Assembly (NCBI RefSeq): GCF_039778605.1
Contig: NZ_CP156060.1
Coordinates: forward strand, 1,736,001-1,800,000
Direction of reading: 5' to 3'
Origin: Flavobacterium sp. WV_118_3
GTDB lineage: Bacteria > Bacteroidota > Bacteroidia > Flavobacteriales > Flavobacteriaceae
Length of the DNA: 64,000 nt
The notes beneath the pieces were generated by a model that ran no database searches, was not told the DNA's origin, and worked only from the letters and a program-made list of their open reading frames with translations. Below are positions 1 to 7,429 of this stretch, one piece after another (position 1 is the first letter of the stretch; each line of letters opens with the position of its first letter). Position numbers and translations under genes: made by a program.

Positions 1-348
1 GCAAAGAAAATAAGCAGTTTGGAAGATTTGGGTGGATTCGTTTTTTCCACCAATAAAGATTTTGAATTTAATACCGAGTCCGAACAGGAAGAAACCCTAT
101 CTGCCGGTCAGCAAAAACTGGAAGCCCATCTCGACAAAAAGAACCGGGGCGGAAAAGTGGCAACCATCATCAAAGGGTTTGTTGGTAATGACGACGACCT
201 GAAGGCACTTGCCAAACAACTCAAAACGCTTTGCGGTGTGGGTGGCTCCGCAAAAGATGGTGAAATTATCATCCAGGGGAATTTCCGTGACAAAATTATG
301 GATTTCCTGACTAAAGAAGGCTATAAAATAAAACGCGTAGGCGGATAA
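1..348 (+). CDS. SUI1/YciH-type translation initiation factor (5' end outside window)
   Basis: The reading frame is already open at base 1 and gives A-K-K-I-S-S-L-E-D-L before any start codon, so the true start lies just outside the window. The TTG at 19 is probably only an internal Leu codon. The second half is a SUI1 domain: a basic RGGKVATIIKGF strand, an acidic D-D-D-L helix start, a GVGGSAKDGEI loop and a closing DFLTKEGY helix. The bacterial YciH/eIF1-like family is known to influence start-site selection on the ribosome, but its role in this phylum is not settled. It is followed after 15 bases by a nucleoside phosphorylase on the same strand. Confidence 0.85.
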   Translation, partial: AKKISSLEDLGGFVFSTNKDFEFNTESEQEETLSAGQQKLEAHLDKKNRGGKVATIIKGFVGNDDDLKALAKQLKTLCGVGGSAKDGEIIIQGNFRDKIMDFLTKEGYKIKRVGG

Positions 349-363
349 TAAAATACATATATA

Positions 364-1236
364 ATGACAGCAATTAAATCATCTGAATTAATTTTAAATC
401 CCGACGGTAGTGTGTACCACTTAAATCTGAAACCGGAAAACATCGCTACCGATATCATTTTTGTAGGCGATCAAAACCGGGTTTCAAAAATCACCAAACA
501 CTTTGATACCGTTGAATTTTCGACACAAAAGCGTGAATTTAAAACCGAAACCGGTACCTATAAAGGTAAACGCCTTACGGTTATGTCTACCGGAATCGGC
601 CCTGACAATATTGATATCGTAATGAACGAACTGGATGCGTTGGTTAATATCGACCTCAACACCCGTATGATCAAACCGGTGCTTACTTCCTTAAACATTG
701 TACGTATCGGAACATCGGGCTCTTTACAATCCGATATTCCGGTTGACAGCTTTGTAATGTCCGAATACGGCTTAGGACTGGACAATATGCTCCGCTCCTA
801 TATTATCGATTCGATTTCCGAAACAGCTATTGAAGATGCTTTTATAGCGCATACCGATTGGGACATGCGCAAGGGTAAACCGTATGTCATCAAAGGCAGT
901 GAAAAACTGGCTCAGAAAATCGAAAGTACCGAAATTCATAAAGGATTTACCGGTACCGCAGGTGGTTTTTACGGTCCACAGGGACGCGTATTGCGCCTTC
1001 CGATTCAGGACGAAGCACTAAACGCCAAAATGGACAGTTTTAACTATAACGGTACGCGAATGACCAATCTGGAAATGGAAACCGGCGCTATATATGGACT
1101 TTCCCGTTTATTGGGTCACGAGGCCTTATCCCTTAACGCAATCATTGCCAATCGTGCCGATGGTACTTTTAGCGAAGATCCGTATAAAGCAGTCGATGCG
1201 TTGATTTTATATACTTTAAATAAACTCGCAGAATAA
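364..1236 (+). CDS. Nucleoside phosphorylase (uridine phosphorylase-like, PNP/UDP family)
   Basis: This 290-residue cytosolic enzyme should cleave a nucleoside with phosphate into free base and ribose-1-phosphate for salvage. Family marks are VGDQNR at 34-39, STGIGPDN at 75-82, the phosphate-binding RIGTSGS at 114-120, and NLEMETGAIYG at 235-245, where the Glu-Met-Glu loop binds the ribose hydroxyls. The order matches the PNP/uridine phosphorylase superfamily, and the length is slightly above the usual 250. Uridine is the likely substrate because E-M-E and the R-I-G-T-S-G motif are typical of that branch, but substrate choice cannot be fixed from sequence. It sits in a tight run with the SUI1 factor before it and the DinB-like gene two bases after it. 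Confidence 0.88.
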   Translation: MTAIKSSELILNPDGSVYHLNLKPENIATDIIFVGDQNRVSKITKHFDTVEFSTQKREFKTETGTYKGKRLTVMSTGIGPDNIDIVMNELDALVNIDLNTRMIKPVLTSLNIVRIGTSGSLQSDIPVDSFVMSEYGLGLDNMLRSYIIDSISETAIEDAFIAHTDWDMRKGKPYVIKGSEKLAQKIESTEIHKGFTGTAGGFYGPQGRVLRLPIQDEALNAKMDSFNYNGTRMTNLEMETGAIYGLSRLLGHEALSLNAIIANRADGTFSEDPYKAVDALILYTLNKLAE

Positions 1237-1238
1237 AA

Positions 1239-1682
1239 ATGTATACGCTGGCTTCGCAACTTATCGCAGAAATCACGGCTTTTGAACGTCAGTTTCACGA
1301 GGGACATATCTCCGGTTTTGAAGTAAAATCAGCGGAGTCCATTTGGTCTAAAAAAGAGCTACTGGGTCACTTGATCGATTCAGCACGTTATAATCTGGAA
1401 CGTTTTACGGAAATTCAGTACGCTGAAAGTCCGTATTCGGTTCGTCCGTATAATCAAAATGAACAGGTTAAAGCCAATCAGTACCAGCAGCGCGAAAGCA
1501 CTGAGCTTTTGTTACTATGGCTGACCTTAAACCGACAGATTGCTTTTGTCATGCAATGTCAGACAGCAGAAACCTTAGCGTTATCCTTGCTTTTACCAGA
1601 TAAAACGACCTCGGATTTACGCTTTTTAATGACCGATTATATTCATCATTTGCAACATCACTTAATCGAAATCAGAAAATGA
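1239..1682 (+). CDS. DinB-like four-helix-bundle protein
   Basis: The 147-residue product has the layout of the DinB/YfiT family: a first helix with ELLGHLIDSARYNLERF, where His44 would be the first metal ligand, and a last helix with DYIHHLQHHLIEIR supplying the other histidines. DinB-fold proteins bind a divalent metal through three His residues, and many act as thiol transferases. Bacillithiol-dependent members exist, and bshA lies about 13 kb away in this window, so a bacillithiol link is possible but unproven. The gene begins two bases after the nucleoside phosphorylase and its stop overlaps the start of the acetyltransferase gene by four bases, indicating co-translation. Confidence 0.8.
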   Translation: MYTLASQLIAEITAFERQFHEGHISGFEVKSAESIWSKKELLGHLIDSARYNLERFTEIQYAESPYSVRPYNQNEQVKANQYQQRESTELLLLWLTLNRQIAFVMQCQTAETLALSLLLPDKTTSDLRFLMTDYIHHLQHHLIEIRK

Positions 1683-2215
1683 AACCCATTATCACCACCG
1701 ACAGACTGATCATCCGGGAATTACAGCCCGATGATGCCGCAGGTATTTTCCGATTGGATTCCAATCCTGCTGTTCATGAATACCTGGGAAAATCGCCTAT
1801 CACAACCTTAGAAGAGGCACAAAATGCCATTTCCTTTATTCGAAAACAATATGAAACGAATGGTATTGGGCGTTGGGCGATGGTATTAAAGGATTCGAAT
1901 GAGTTTATCGGTTGGACCGGTCTTAAATTGATCAACACAGAAGAAGTGAATGGTCACCGGAATTTTTACGATCTTGGTTACCGATTGGTTCAGGAGCATT
2001 GGCGAAAAGGTTATGGTTTTGAAGCCGCCAGCGCCTGTTTGGAGTACGCTTTTTCGGTTATGAAACTGGAAAAAGTATATGCTTCTGTCGAAAAGGGAAA
2101 TATCGGCTCTAATACGATATTACAAAAACTGCAACCCGCACATACGGAATCTTTTCTGGATGACGGAGTCGAAACCATCTGGTTCGAGTTTCAAAATAAT
2201 AAAATCGGCAGCTAA
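1679..2215 (+). CDS. GNAT-family N-acetyltransferase (RimJ/RimL-like)
   Basis: This 178-residue protein starts with TTDRLIIRELQPDDAAGIFRL, the usual opening of RimJ/RimL-type acetyltransferases. It continues with GWTGLKLIN and the acetyl-CoA-binding region YRLVQEHWRKGYGFEAASACLEYAF, where R-K-G-Y-G-F stands for the Q/R-x-x-G-x-G/A loop. It should move an acetyl group from acetyl-CoA to an amine such as a protein N-terminus or a small molecule; the substrate is unknown. It overlaps the DinB-like gene by ATGA and its stop region overlaps the end of the convergent AraC-type gene by four bases. Confidence 0.85.
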   Translation: MKPIITTDRLIIRELQPDDAAGIFRLDSNPAVHEYLGKSPITTLEEAQNAISFIRKQYETNGIGRWAMVLKDSNEFIGWTGLKLINTEEVNGHRNFYDLGYRLVQEHWRKGYGFEAASACLEYAFSVMKLEKVYASVEKGNIGSNTILQKLQPAHTESFLDDGVETIWFEFQNNKIGS

Positions 2216-3042
2216 ACCTGCTGATTTTTTTTTAGAATCTCCACACCATTCAAATAATCCGACGGGCGTTGTCCTAACAATTTATAAAACGTATTACTAA
2301 AGGTCGGAATACTATTATAGCCTACGGCTACAGCGACTTCACTAACCGGCAATCGTTTTTCCAACAGTAATTCGATCGCTTTTAGCATTCTTCGGATGGT
2401 AAAAAACTGAATAAACGACATGCCCATATCTTTTTGAAACAAACGGTATAACGAACGTTCGCTAAATCCGAATTTTTCGGCCAATGTGGAAAAGAAAATG
2501 GTTTCATCAAGATGCTCATCCAGATAGGTGATCACTTTTAATAGCCGTTTGTCTTTGGCAATCGGTAATGCTAATGGCAGGTTGGTTTCGCAAATCTCCG
2601 GTAAGATCGCCTTAATGGCTCTTGCAATAAAATAATTACGGCTTCCTTTTTTTAGATTGCCATTCCAACGGTTGGTAAACAACATCATTTGCAATAACAA
2701 ATCGTTAACCGGATAAATCCCTTCATTATTATAAAAGGAATGTTCGTTTTTGTCGACCGGAAAATACAGGTTTCGCATCATTACATTTTCCGAACTCGGA
2801 TGGATACTGTGTTTGATAGTATCCGGAATCCACATAAAATGGCGCGCCGGCAGAAAGTAGGTTTTGGTTTCGGTAGTCACATATACCAATCCGCCTTCGG
2901 TATACAACAGCTGTGCTTTTTCGTGTTTATGCGTCGGAATCAATAATTCGCCCATCAGGTCGTGATGACAATAAATACTGTTCTTATCCGTGTCTACATC
3001 CTTGGTATAATACTTCTCTACCTTTAGATTTTCCTTTTCCAT
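2212..3042 (-). CDS. AraC-family transcriptional regulator
   Basis: The 276-residue product has an N-terminal cupin-type sensor domain (about 15-100, with PTHKHEKAQLLY at 37-48) and a C-terminal AraC DNA-binding domain (about 165-268). That domain has two helix-turn-helix units: FSTLAEKFGFSERSLYRLF followed by SEVAVAVGYNSIPTFSNTFYK and the closing GQRPSDY. It is transcribed away from the CoA-transferase gene, with 158 bases between them, so that gene is the natural candidate target. The shared region contains TAAACCAA half-sites in inverted orientation. The effector is unknown. Confidence 0.93.
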   Translation of the reverse strand: MEKENLKVEKYYTKDVDTDKNSIYCHHDLMGELLIPTHKHEKAQLLYTEGGLVYVTTETKTYFLPARHFMWIPDTIKHSIHPSSENVMMRNLYFPVDKNEHSFYNNEGIYPVNDLLLQMMLFTNRWNGNLKKGSRNYFIARAIKAILPEICETNLPLALPIAKDKRLLKVITYLDEHLDETIFFSTLAEKFGFSERSLYRLFQKDMGMSFIQFFTIRRMLKAIELLLEKRLPVSEVAVAVGYNSIPTFSNTFYKLLGQRPSDYLNGVEILKKNQQV

Positions 3043-3115
3043 GCTGTCTGAAATGAATATTTTTTTGGCTTATTACGATAATTCGCTACTGGATTATTTC
3101 TTTAAAATTGTAAAC

Positions 3116-3177
3116 TAAACCAATAAGAATAAAAACAAGTAAATGCTTTTGTTATTAAAACTTTATTTTTTGGTTTA
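3116..3177. promoter_or_regulatory. Inverted half-sites between AraC-type gene and CoA-transferase
   Basis: TAAACCAA at 3116-3123 is matched by its inverse TTGGTTTA at 3170-3177, within the only intergenic region shared by the regulator and the CoA-transferase. The centres are 54 bases apart, close to five helical turns. The sites could be an operator, but the region is very AT-rich and the match is only 8 bases per arm. Confidence 0.3.
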
Positions 3178-3200
3178 ATTTTTTATCAAAAAATCATTTT

Positions 3201-4718
3201 ATGAACCCAGAAAGAATTCAATTTCAAAAATACAAAGACAAAGTGATTTCCGCCCACCAGGCCGCTGCTTTTTTTAAAGATAAAATGGTAGTCGGTTCCA
3301 GTGGATTCACAAAAGCGGGCGACAGTAAAGCGGTTTTACCGGCTTTTGCGTTGCGCGCCGAACATGAGGATATCGGGATTACCCTGATTACCGGTGCTTC
3401 CCTTGGTCATACTACCGATGCCGATCTGGCCAGAACTAATGCATTGTACAAACGAATGCCCTTCCAGGTCGATCCGGTTATGCGGGGAAAAATCAACAAC
3501 GGAGAAATTCTATTTATTGATCAGCATCTTAGCGAAACGGCCGAATTACTGGAAAACAAACACCTTCCCCAATTGGATTTTGCGATTATAGAAGCCACGT
3601 ATATTGACACCAACGGGCATATAATCCCAACAACTTCCGTTGGAAACTCGGCTACTTTTGCCCATCTGGCCGACAAAATCATTATTGAAATCAACACCTC
3701 TATTCCATTTGAATTTAAAGGAATACACGATATTTTTATTCCAAACCACTATCCTAACCGTGATGTGATCAACATTACGGCTTCCGACGATCGCATTGGT
3801 TCCGATGTTATCCGTATTGACCCGGATAAAGTGGCCGGAATCGTTTTTACCGAAATCCCGGATAGTCCGGCGCAAACCACCGCTCCGGATGCCAAAACCA
3901 CGGCCATTGCCAACCATTTACTGACCTTTTTTGAAAAAGAGATACAAAGCGGGCGTTTAACAAAATCTTTGATGCCATTACAGGCCGGTATCGGTAAGGT
4001 GGCCAATGCGGTATTGTCGGGGTTGGCTAAAGGTGATTTTGAAAATCTGGTGATGTATTCCGAAGTACTACAGGACAGTACTTTCGAACTAATGGATACC
4101 GGCAAAATGACGTTTGCTTCGGCTTCATCTATTACCGTTTCGGAATCCTGTTACCAACACATTTTAGCCAATTTTGATCAATATAAAGACAAAATTGTCC
4201 TTCGTCCGCAGAATATCAGTAATTCCGCAGAAGTGATCCGTCGCCTGGGTATTATCGGAATCAATACGGCTATTGAATTTGATATTTATGGTAATGTCAA
4301 TTCGACGCATATTTCCGGAACGAAGATGATGAATGGTATTGGTGGTTCGGGTGATTTTGCCCGTAATGCCTACCTGAGTATTTTCGTAACACAGTCGGCT
4401 TCAAAAGACGGAAACGCTATTTCCCATGTATTGCCAATGGTATCCCATACCGACCATACGGAACACGACGTGGACATTCTGGTAACCGAACAAGGTCTGG
4501 CCGATCTACGCGGACTGGCACCACGGGAACGCGCCAAAGTGATCATCGAAAATTGTGCCCATCCCGAATACCGCGAACAATTACAGGATTACTACAACAG
4601 AGCCTCTGAACGCGGCGGGCATACGCCACATATACTGGAAGAAGCGTTTAACTTTCATACACGATACCTGGAAACAGGCACCATGAAACAAAATTGCCTT
4701 GTAACCTGCGAAGGGTAA
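3201..4718 (+). CDS. Acetyl-CoA hydrolase / succinyl-CoA:acetate CoA-transferase family
   Basis: This 505-residue protein belongs to the class I CoA-transferases of the acetyl-CoA hydrolase/AarC/Cat1 group. Visible landmarks are TLITGASLGH at 61-70, QAGIGKVANA at 261-270, the catalytic-glutamate motif MYSEVLQDS (Glu288), and the CoA-binding GIGGSGDFARN at 379-389. In this group the Glu forms a covalent acyl-CoA intermediate and CoA is passed between succinate and acetate, or the thioester is hydrolysed. The role is likely acetate handling or a TCA-cycle bypass. It is divergent from an AraC regulator, and a hairpin follows its stop. Transferase versus hydrolase cannot be decided from sequence. 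Confidence 0.9.
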   Translation: MNPERIQFQKYKDKVISAHQAAAFFKDKMVVGSSGFTKAGDSKAVLPAFALRAEHEDIGITLITGASLGHTTDADLARTNALYKRMPFQVDPVMRGKINNGEILFIDQHLSETAELLENKHLPQLDFAIIEATYIDTNGHIIPTTSVGNSATFAHLADKIIIEINTSIPFEFKGIHDIFIPNHYPNRDVINITASDDRIGSDVIRIDPDKVAGIVFTEIPDSPAQTTAPDAKTTAIANHLLTFFEKEIQSGRLTKSLMPLQAGIGKVANAVLSGLAKGDFENLVMYSEVLQDSTFELMDTGKMTFASASSITVSESCYQHILANFDQYKDKIVLRPQNISNSAEVIRRLGIIGINTAIEFDIYGNVNSTHISGTKMMNGIGGSGDFARNAYLSIFVTQSASKDGNAISHVLPMVSHTDHTEHDVDILVTEQGLADLRGLAPRERAKVIIENCAHPEYREQLQDYYNRASERGGHTPHILEEAFNFHTRYLETGTMKQNCLVTCEG

Positions 4719-4758
4719 GGTAACATTTGTGTTGTTTTCTTTGTTTATTTGCGAAAAC

Positions 4759-4808
4759 TTCCCCGATAGTAATTTCTAAGTTATTATACGGGGAATGTTT
4801 ATTTTTAA
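4759..4808 (+). terminator. Probable terminator of the CoA-transferase gene
   Basis: TTCCCCG at 4759-4765 pairs with CGGGGAA at 4789-4795, and the inner ATAGTAA pairs with TTATTAT past a one-base bulge, giving a long hairpin. It is followed by a T-rich tract (TGTTTATTTTTAA). Confidence 0.5.
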
Positions 4809-4866
4809 CCCCTTCTTATCGCAAAAATTTATTTACTCTTACTATCTTAGCAATTAATTTTTTCAC

Positions 4867-5712
4867 ATGAAAACAATTCGAATTGCAGGAGTACCCGAGC
4901 ACTTTAATTTACCCTGGCATTTATGCATTGAAAACGGCGAATTTAACGAGGTGGACATCGATTTACAATGGACTGATGTACCCGAAGGAACCGGAAAAAT
5001 GTGTCAGATGCTCCGCGATAACGAAACCGATATCGCTATTATTTTAACCGAAGGCATACTAAAAGATATTTCGAATGGTAACCCAAGTAGTATTGTACAG
5101 CTTTATGTACAATCACCTTTGTTATGGGGTATCCATGTAGGCGCGCAATCGGCTTATCAAAAACTGAGCGATCTGAAGGGTAAAAAAGTGGCAATCAGCC
5201 GGATCGGATCGGGTTCACAACTAATGTCGATCGTCAATGCTAAAAACGAAGGCTGGGATACGCAGAACCTTCCTTTTGAAATCGTAAACACTATAGACGG
5301 TGCCGTTACAGCACTTACCAATGGAACAGCCGATTATTTTATGTGGGAACGTTTTATGACCAAACCATTGGTGGATAACGGTACGTTCCGTCATCTGGGG
5401 GATTGCCCTACGCCATGGCCGTCGTTTGTGATTGCCGTTCGCAATGACGTATTGGCAACCAACAAACATGTGATTGATCAAATCCTGGAAATTATCAATA
5501 CCACCACCCGCGAGTTTAAAGAAATTCCGAGTATCGACCGAACACTGGCCAGTCGTTTTAATCAAAAAACGGAAGATATACAGGAATGGCTACAGCTAAC
5601 GCGTTGGTCGCAAAAAAAACCGGATAAAAAAACCTTTGAAAAAATTCAAAATCAATTATTCGATTTAAAAATAATCGAAACCAAAGCTGCTTATGAATCC
5701 GTCATAAAATAA
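4867..5712 (+). CDS. Periplasmic-binding-protein-like (SsuA/ThiY type) without signal peptide
   Basis: The 281-residue product has the two-lobe type II solute-binding fold seen in NMT1/SsuA-type proteins: an opening strand KTIRIAGVPEH, a middle LKGKKVAISRIGSGSQL motif that marks the second lobe, and ALTNGTADYFMWERF near the hinge. It has no signal peptide or lipobox, because the first beta strand of the fold begins at residue 2. There is no ABC permease or ATPase gene nearby. It therefore probably stays in the cytosol as a ligand sensor, carrier or enzyme of the type seen in pyrimidine or menaquinone precursor pathways. The ligand is unknown. A membrane transglutaminase-like gene follows after 24 bases. 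Confidence 0.75.
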   Translation: MKTIRIAGVPEHFNLPWHLCIENGEFNEVDIDLQWTDVPEGTGKMCQMLRDNETDIAIILTEGILKDISNGNPSSIVQLYVQSPLLWGIHVGAQSAYQKLSDLKGKKVAISRIGSGSQLMSIVNAKNEGWDTQNLPFEIVNTIDGAVTALTNGTADYFMWERFMTKPLVDNGTFRHLGDCPTPWPSFVIAVRNDVLATNKHVIDQILEIINTTTREFKEIPSIDRTLASRFNQKTEDIQEWLQLTRWSQKKPDKKTFEKIQNQLFDLKIIETKAAYESVIK

Positions 5713-5736
5713 GTATTTACAAGCCATCGCTAAAAA

Positions 5737-6669
5737 ATGACTTTGTCCGAAAAAAACAAGATCCAAAAAATAAAAGAAAAGCTTTCTTTGCCAAAGCCTT
5801 GGGACAATGTTGTCATTTTTTTCCTGAATATACTGATCACTATTCCGATATTTATTATTGTTCATCAGAATATTATCGACCCGGAATGGTTTTTACATAT
5901 CGATCGGGTATTGCTTTTTATTGTCATACTACTGGTCATTCAATTGGTATTACGGATGCTTAAAACGGTGATCATTATTTGTATTTTTCTGTATTTACTG
6001 GCATTGATCTGGGGAACCTTGTTTGGTGGCTACGGTTTTAATTCGGTTTTTGAAGATTATCGGGCCATGATCTATACCATGTCGGACGACGCTAATCCAC
6101 AGGATATTATCATAGCCAAACTGCTTCCGTTTCCGAATAAATCCAAGATTATCGACGCGGTGGATTATACCAATCCGAAGGTTCGGAATTTTGCCTTAAA
6201 AGCCACTACGTTACATTTCCAGGATGTGAAAGGATTCCGTGAATACCGTCAGACAATTCAGTGTTTTGCGGTTTTTGCAGAGGTCAAAAAACGTTGGAAT
6301 TATGTCAACGATCCGAAAGGACGGGAATATATCGCTTCGGCCAGTGAGTCGTTACAACACTTTTCGGGCGATTGTGATGATCATGCAATTTTGATGGCCG
6401 CATTGATCCGCGCTATAGGCGGTACCCCGCGAATTATCCATACCGGTGGTCATTTGTATCCGGAAATGTTAATTGGAACCAAAGCCGACCTTGAAAATGT
6501 AATTTACCTGATCAAGGAAGTGTTGTTTAAAGACGAAAGCAGAGGAAAAGAAATCAATTATCATATCGACGAACGCGGTCAAATCTGGCTCAATCTGGAT
6601 TATACCGCCAAGTATCCCGGCGGTCCGTTTATGTCGGAAGAAATTTTAGGGGAATTAACGTTTTACTAA
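5737..6669 (+). CDS. Membrane-anchored transglutaminase-like protein
   Basis: This 310-residue protein has an N-terminal hydrophobic region with about three membrane segments (24-44, 57-73, 75-97), followed by a soluble transglutaminase-like domain. The candidate catalytic triad is Cys213 in SGDCDDHAILM, His239 in HTGGHLYPEM and Asp288 in WLNLDYTAKYPGG. The C-x-H-x-D order fits the bacterial transglutaminase/protease superfamily, whose members are often proteases or amidases rather than cross-linkers. The substrate is unknown. It follows the binding-protein-like gene closely and ends directly against the convergent ung gene with no spacer. Confidence 0.8.
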   Translation: MTLSEKNKIQKIKEKLSLPKPWDNVVIFFLNILITIPIFIIVHQNIIDPEWFLHIDRVLLFIVILLVIQLVLRMLKTVIIICIFLYLLALIWGTLFGGYGFNSVFEDYRAMIYTMSDDANPQDIIIAKLLPFPNKSKIIDAVDYTNPKVRNFALKATTLHFQDVKGFREYRQTIQCFAVFAEVKKRWNYVNDPKGREYIASASESLQHFSGDCDDHAILMAALIRAIGGTPRIIHTGGHLYPEMLIGTKADLENVIYLIKEVLFKDESRGKEINYHIDERGQIWLNLDYTAKYPGGPFMSEEILGELTFY

Positions 6670-7335
6670 TTACCAGTTGATTTCCGGTTTGCCTTTCTGC
6701 TGTAAAAACGCATTCGCTTTACTAAAATGTTTGTTTCCAAACCATAGTCCGCGATTGGCACTTAATGGCGACGGATGTCCGGTTTCCAATACAAAATGAC
6801 GACTTCTGTCGATTTTAGCACCTTTTTTTCTGGCAAAACCACCCCAAAGTAAAAAGACTACGTCCTGTTTTTCGTCGGAAACTTTTTGAATCACAGCATC
6901 GGTAAACGTTTCCCAACCCTGGTTTTGATGACTACCGGCCATGCTTTCCCGAACAGTTAACGTAGCGTTTAACAACAATACGCCCTGATCGGCCCAACGT
7001 TCGAGATTACCGCTTTTTGGAAACGGAATTCCAAGATCGGTTTCGATTTCTTTAAAAATATTGAGTAATGACGGTGGAAAAGCAATACCATCGTTTACCG
7101 AGAAACACAAACCATTGGCCTGATTGGCGCCATGGTATGGATCCTGTCCAATGATCACAACTTTAACCTGGTCGAACGGGCAACGATCGAATGCAGCAAA
7201 AATATGACTCCCTTTTGGATAACAACAGGTTTGGGCATATTCCGTTTTTACAAAATGAATTAATTTGTCAAAATACGGTTTTTCAAATTCGGCAGATAGT
7301 ACGTTTTCCCAGGAAGGATGTATATTTACTTGCAT
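6670..7335 (-). CDS. ung: Uracil-DNA glycosylase
   Basis: The 221-residue enzyme removes uracil from DNA to start base-excision repair. The water-activating motif GQDPYHGANQANGLCFSV places Asp65 and His68, and the C-terminal GHPSPLSANRG loop supplies the DNA-binding His. I chose the Met at 7335 because MQVNIHPSW is the normal family start. A frame from 7362 exists, but a TAnnTTTG promoter element at 7351-7358 lies inside that extension, so the transcript would begin after it. Ung and mutS2 are divergent across a 94-base gap. Confidence 0.97.
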   Translation of the reverse strand: MQVNIHPSWENVLSAEFEKPYFDKLIHFVKTEYAQTCCYPKGSHIFAAFDRCPFDQVKVVIIGQDPYHGANQANGLCFSVNDGIAFPPSLLNIFKEIETDLGIPFPKSGNLERWADQGVLLLNATLTVRESMAGSHQNQGWETFTDAVIQKVSDEKQDVVFLLWGGFARKKGAKIDRSRHFVLETGHPSPLSANRGLWFGNKHFSKANAFLQQKGKPEINW

Positions 7336-7350
7336 TTTATAATTTTTTAC

Positions 7351-7358
7351 CAAAAATA
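7351..7358 (-). promoter_or_regulatory. -7 element of the ung promoter
   Basis: The minus strand reads TATTTTTG, matching the Bacteroidota -7 consensus TAnnTTTG, 15 bases before the chosen ung start. No clear -33 element was seen. It decides against the longer ung reading frame. Confidence 0.55.
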
Positions 7359-7404
7359 ACACTTTTAGCTAACTTTTAGCTTTAACGATACCGCATCTTC
7401 TTTG

Positions 7405-7412
7405 TAAATTTG
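7405..7412 (+). promoter_or_regulatory. -7 element of the mutS2 promoter
   Basis: TAAATTTG matches TAnnTTTG and lies 17 bases before the mutS2 ATG. It implies a very short leader. Confidence 0.5.
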
Positions 7413-7429
7413 CAATTCAATTTAAAAAA

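Noticed and set aside
3546..4105. Two long minus-strand frames (123 and 118 residues) inside the CoA-transferase gene
   Set aside because: The plus-strand gene has all family motifs in this region. The minus frames resemble no protein family and overlap each other.
5221..5565. 114-residue minus-strand frame inside the binding-protein-like gene
   Set aside because: It is a shadow of a well-conserved plus-strand gene, with Cys/Trp/His-rich low-quality sequence and no start signals.
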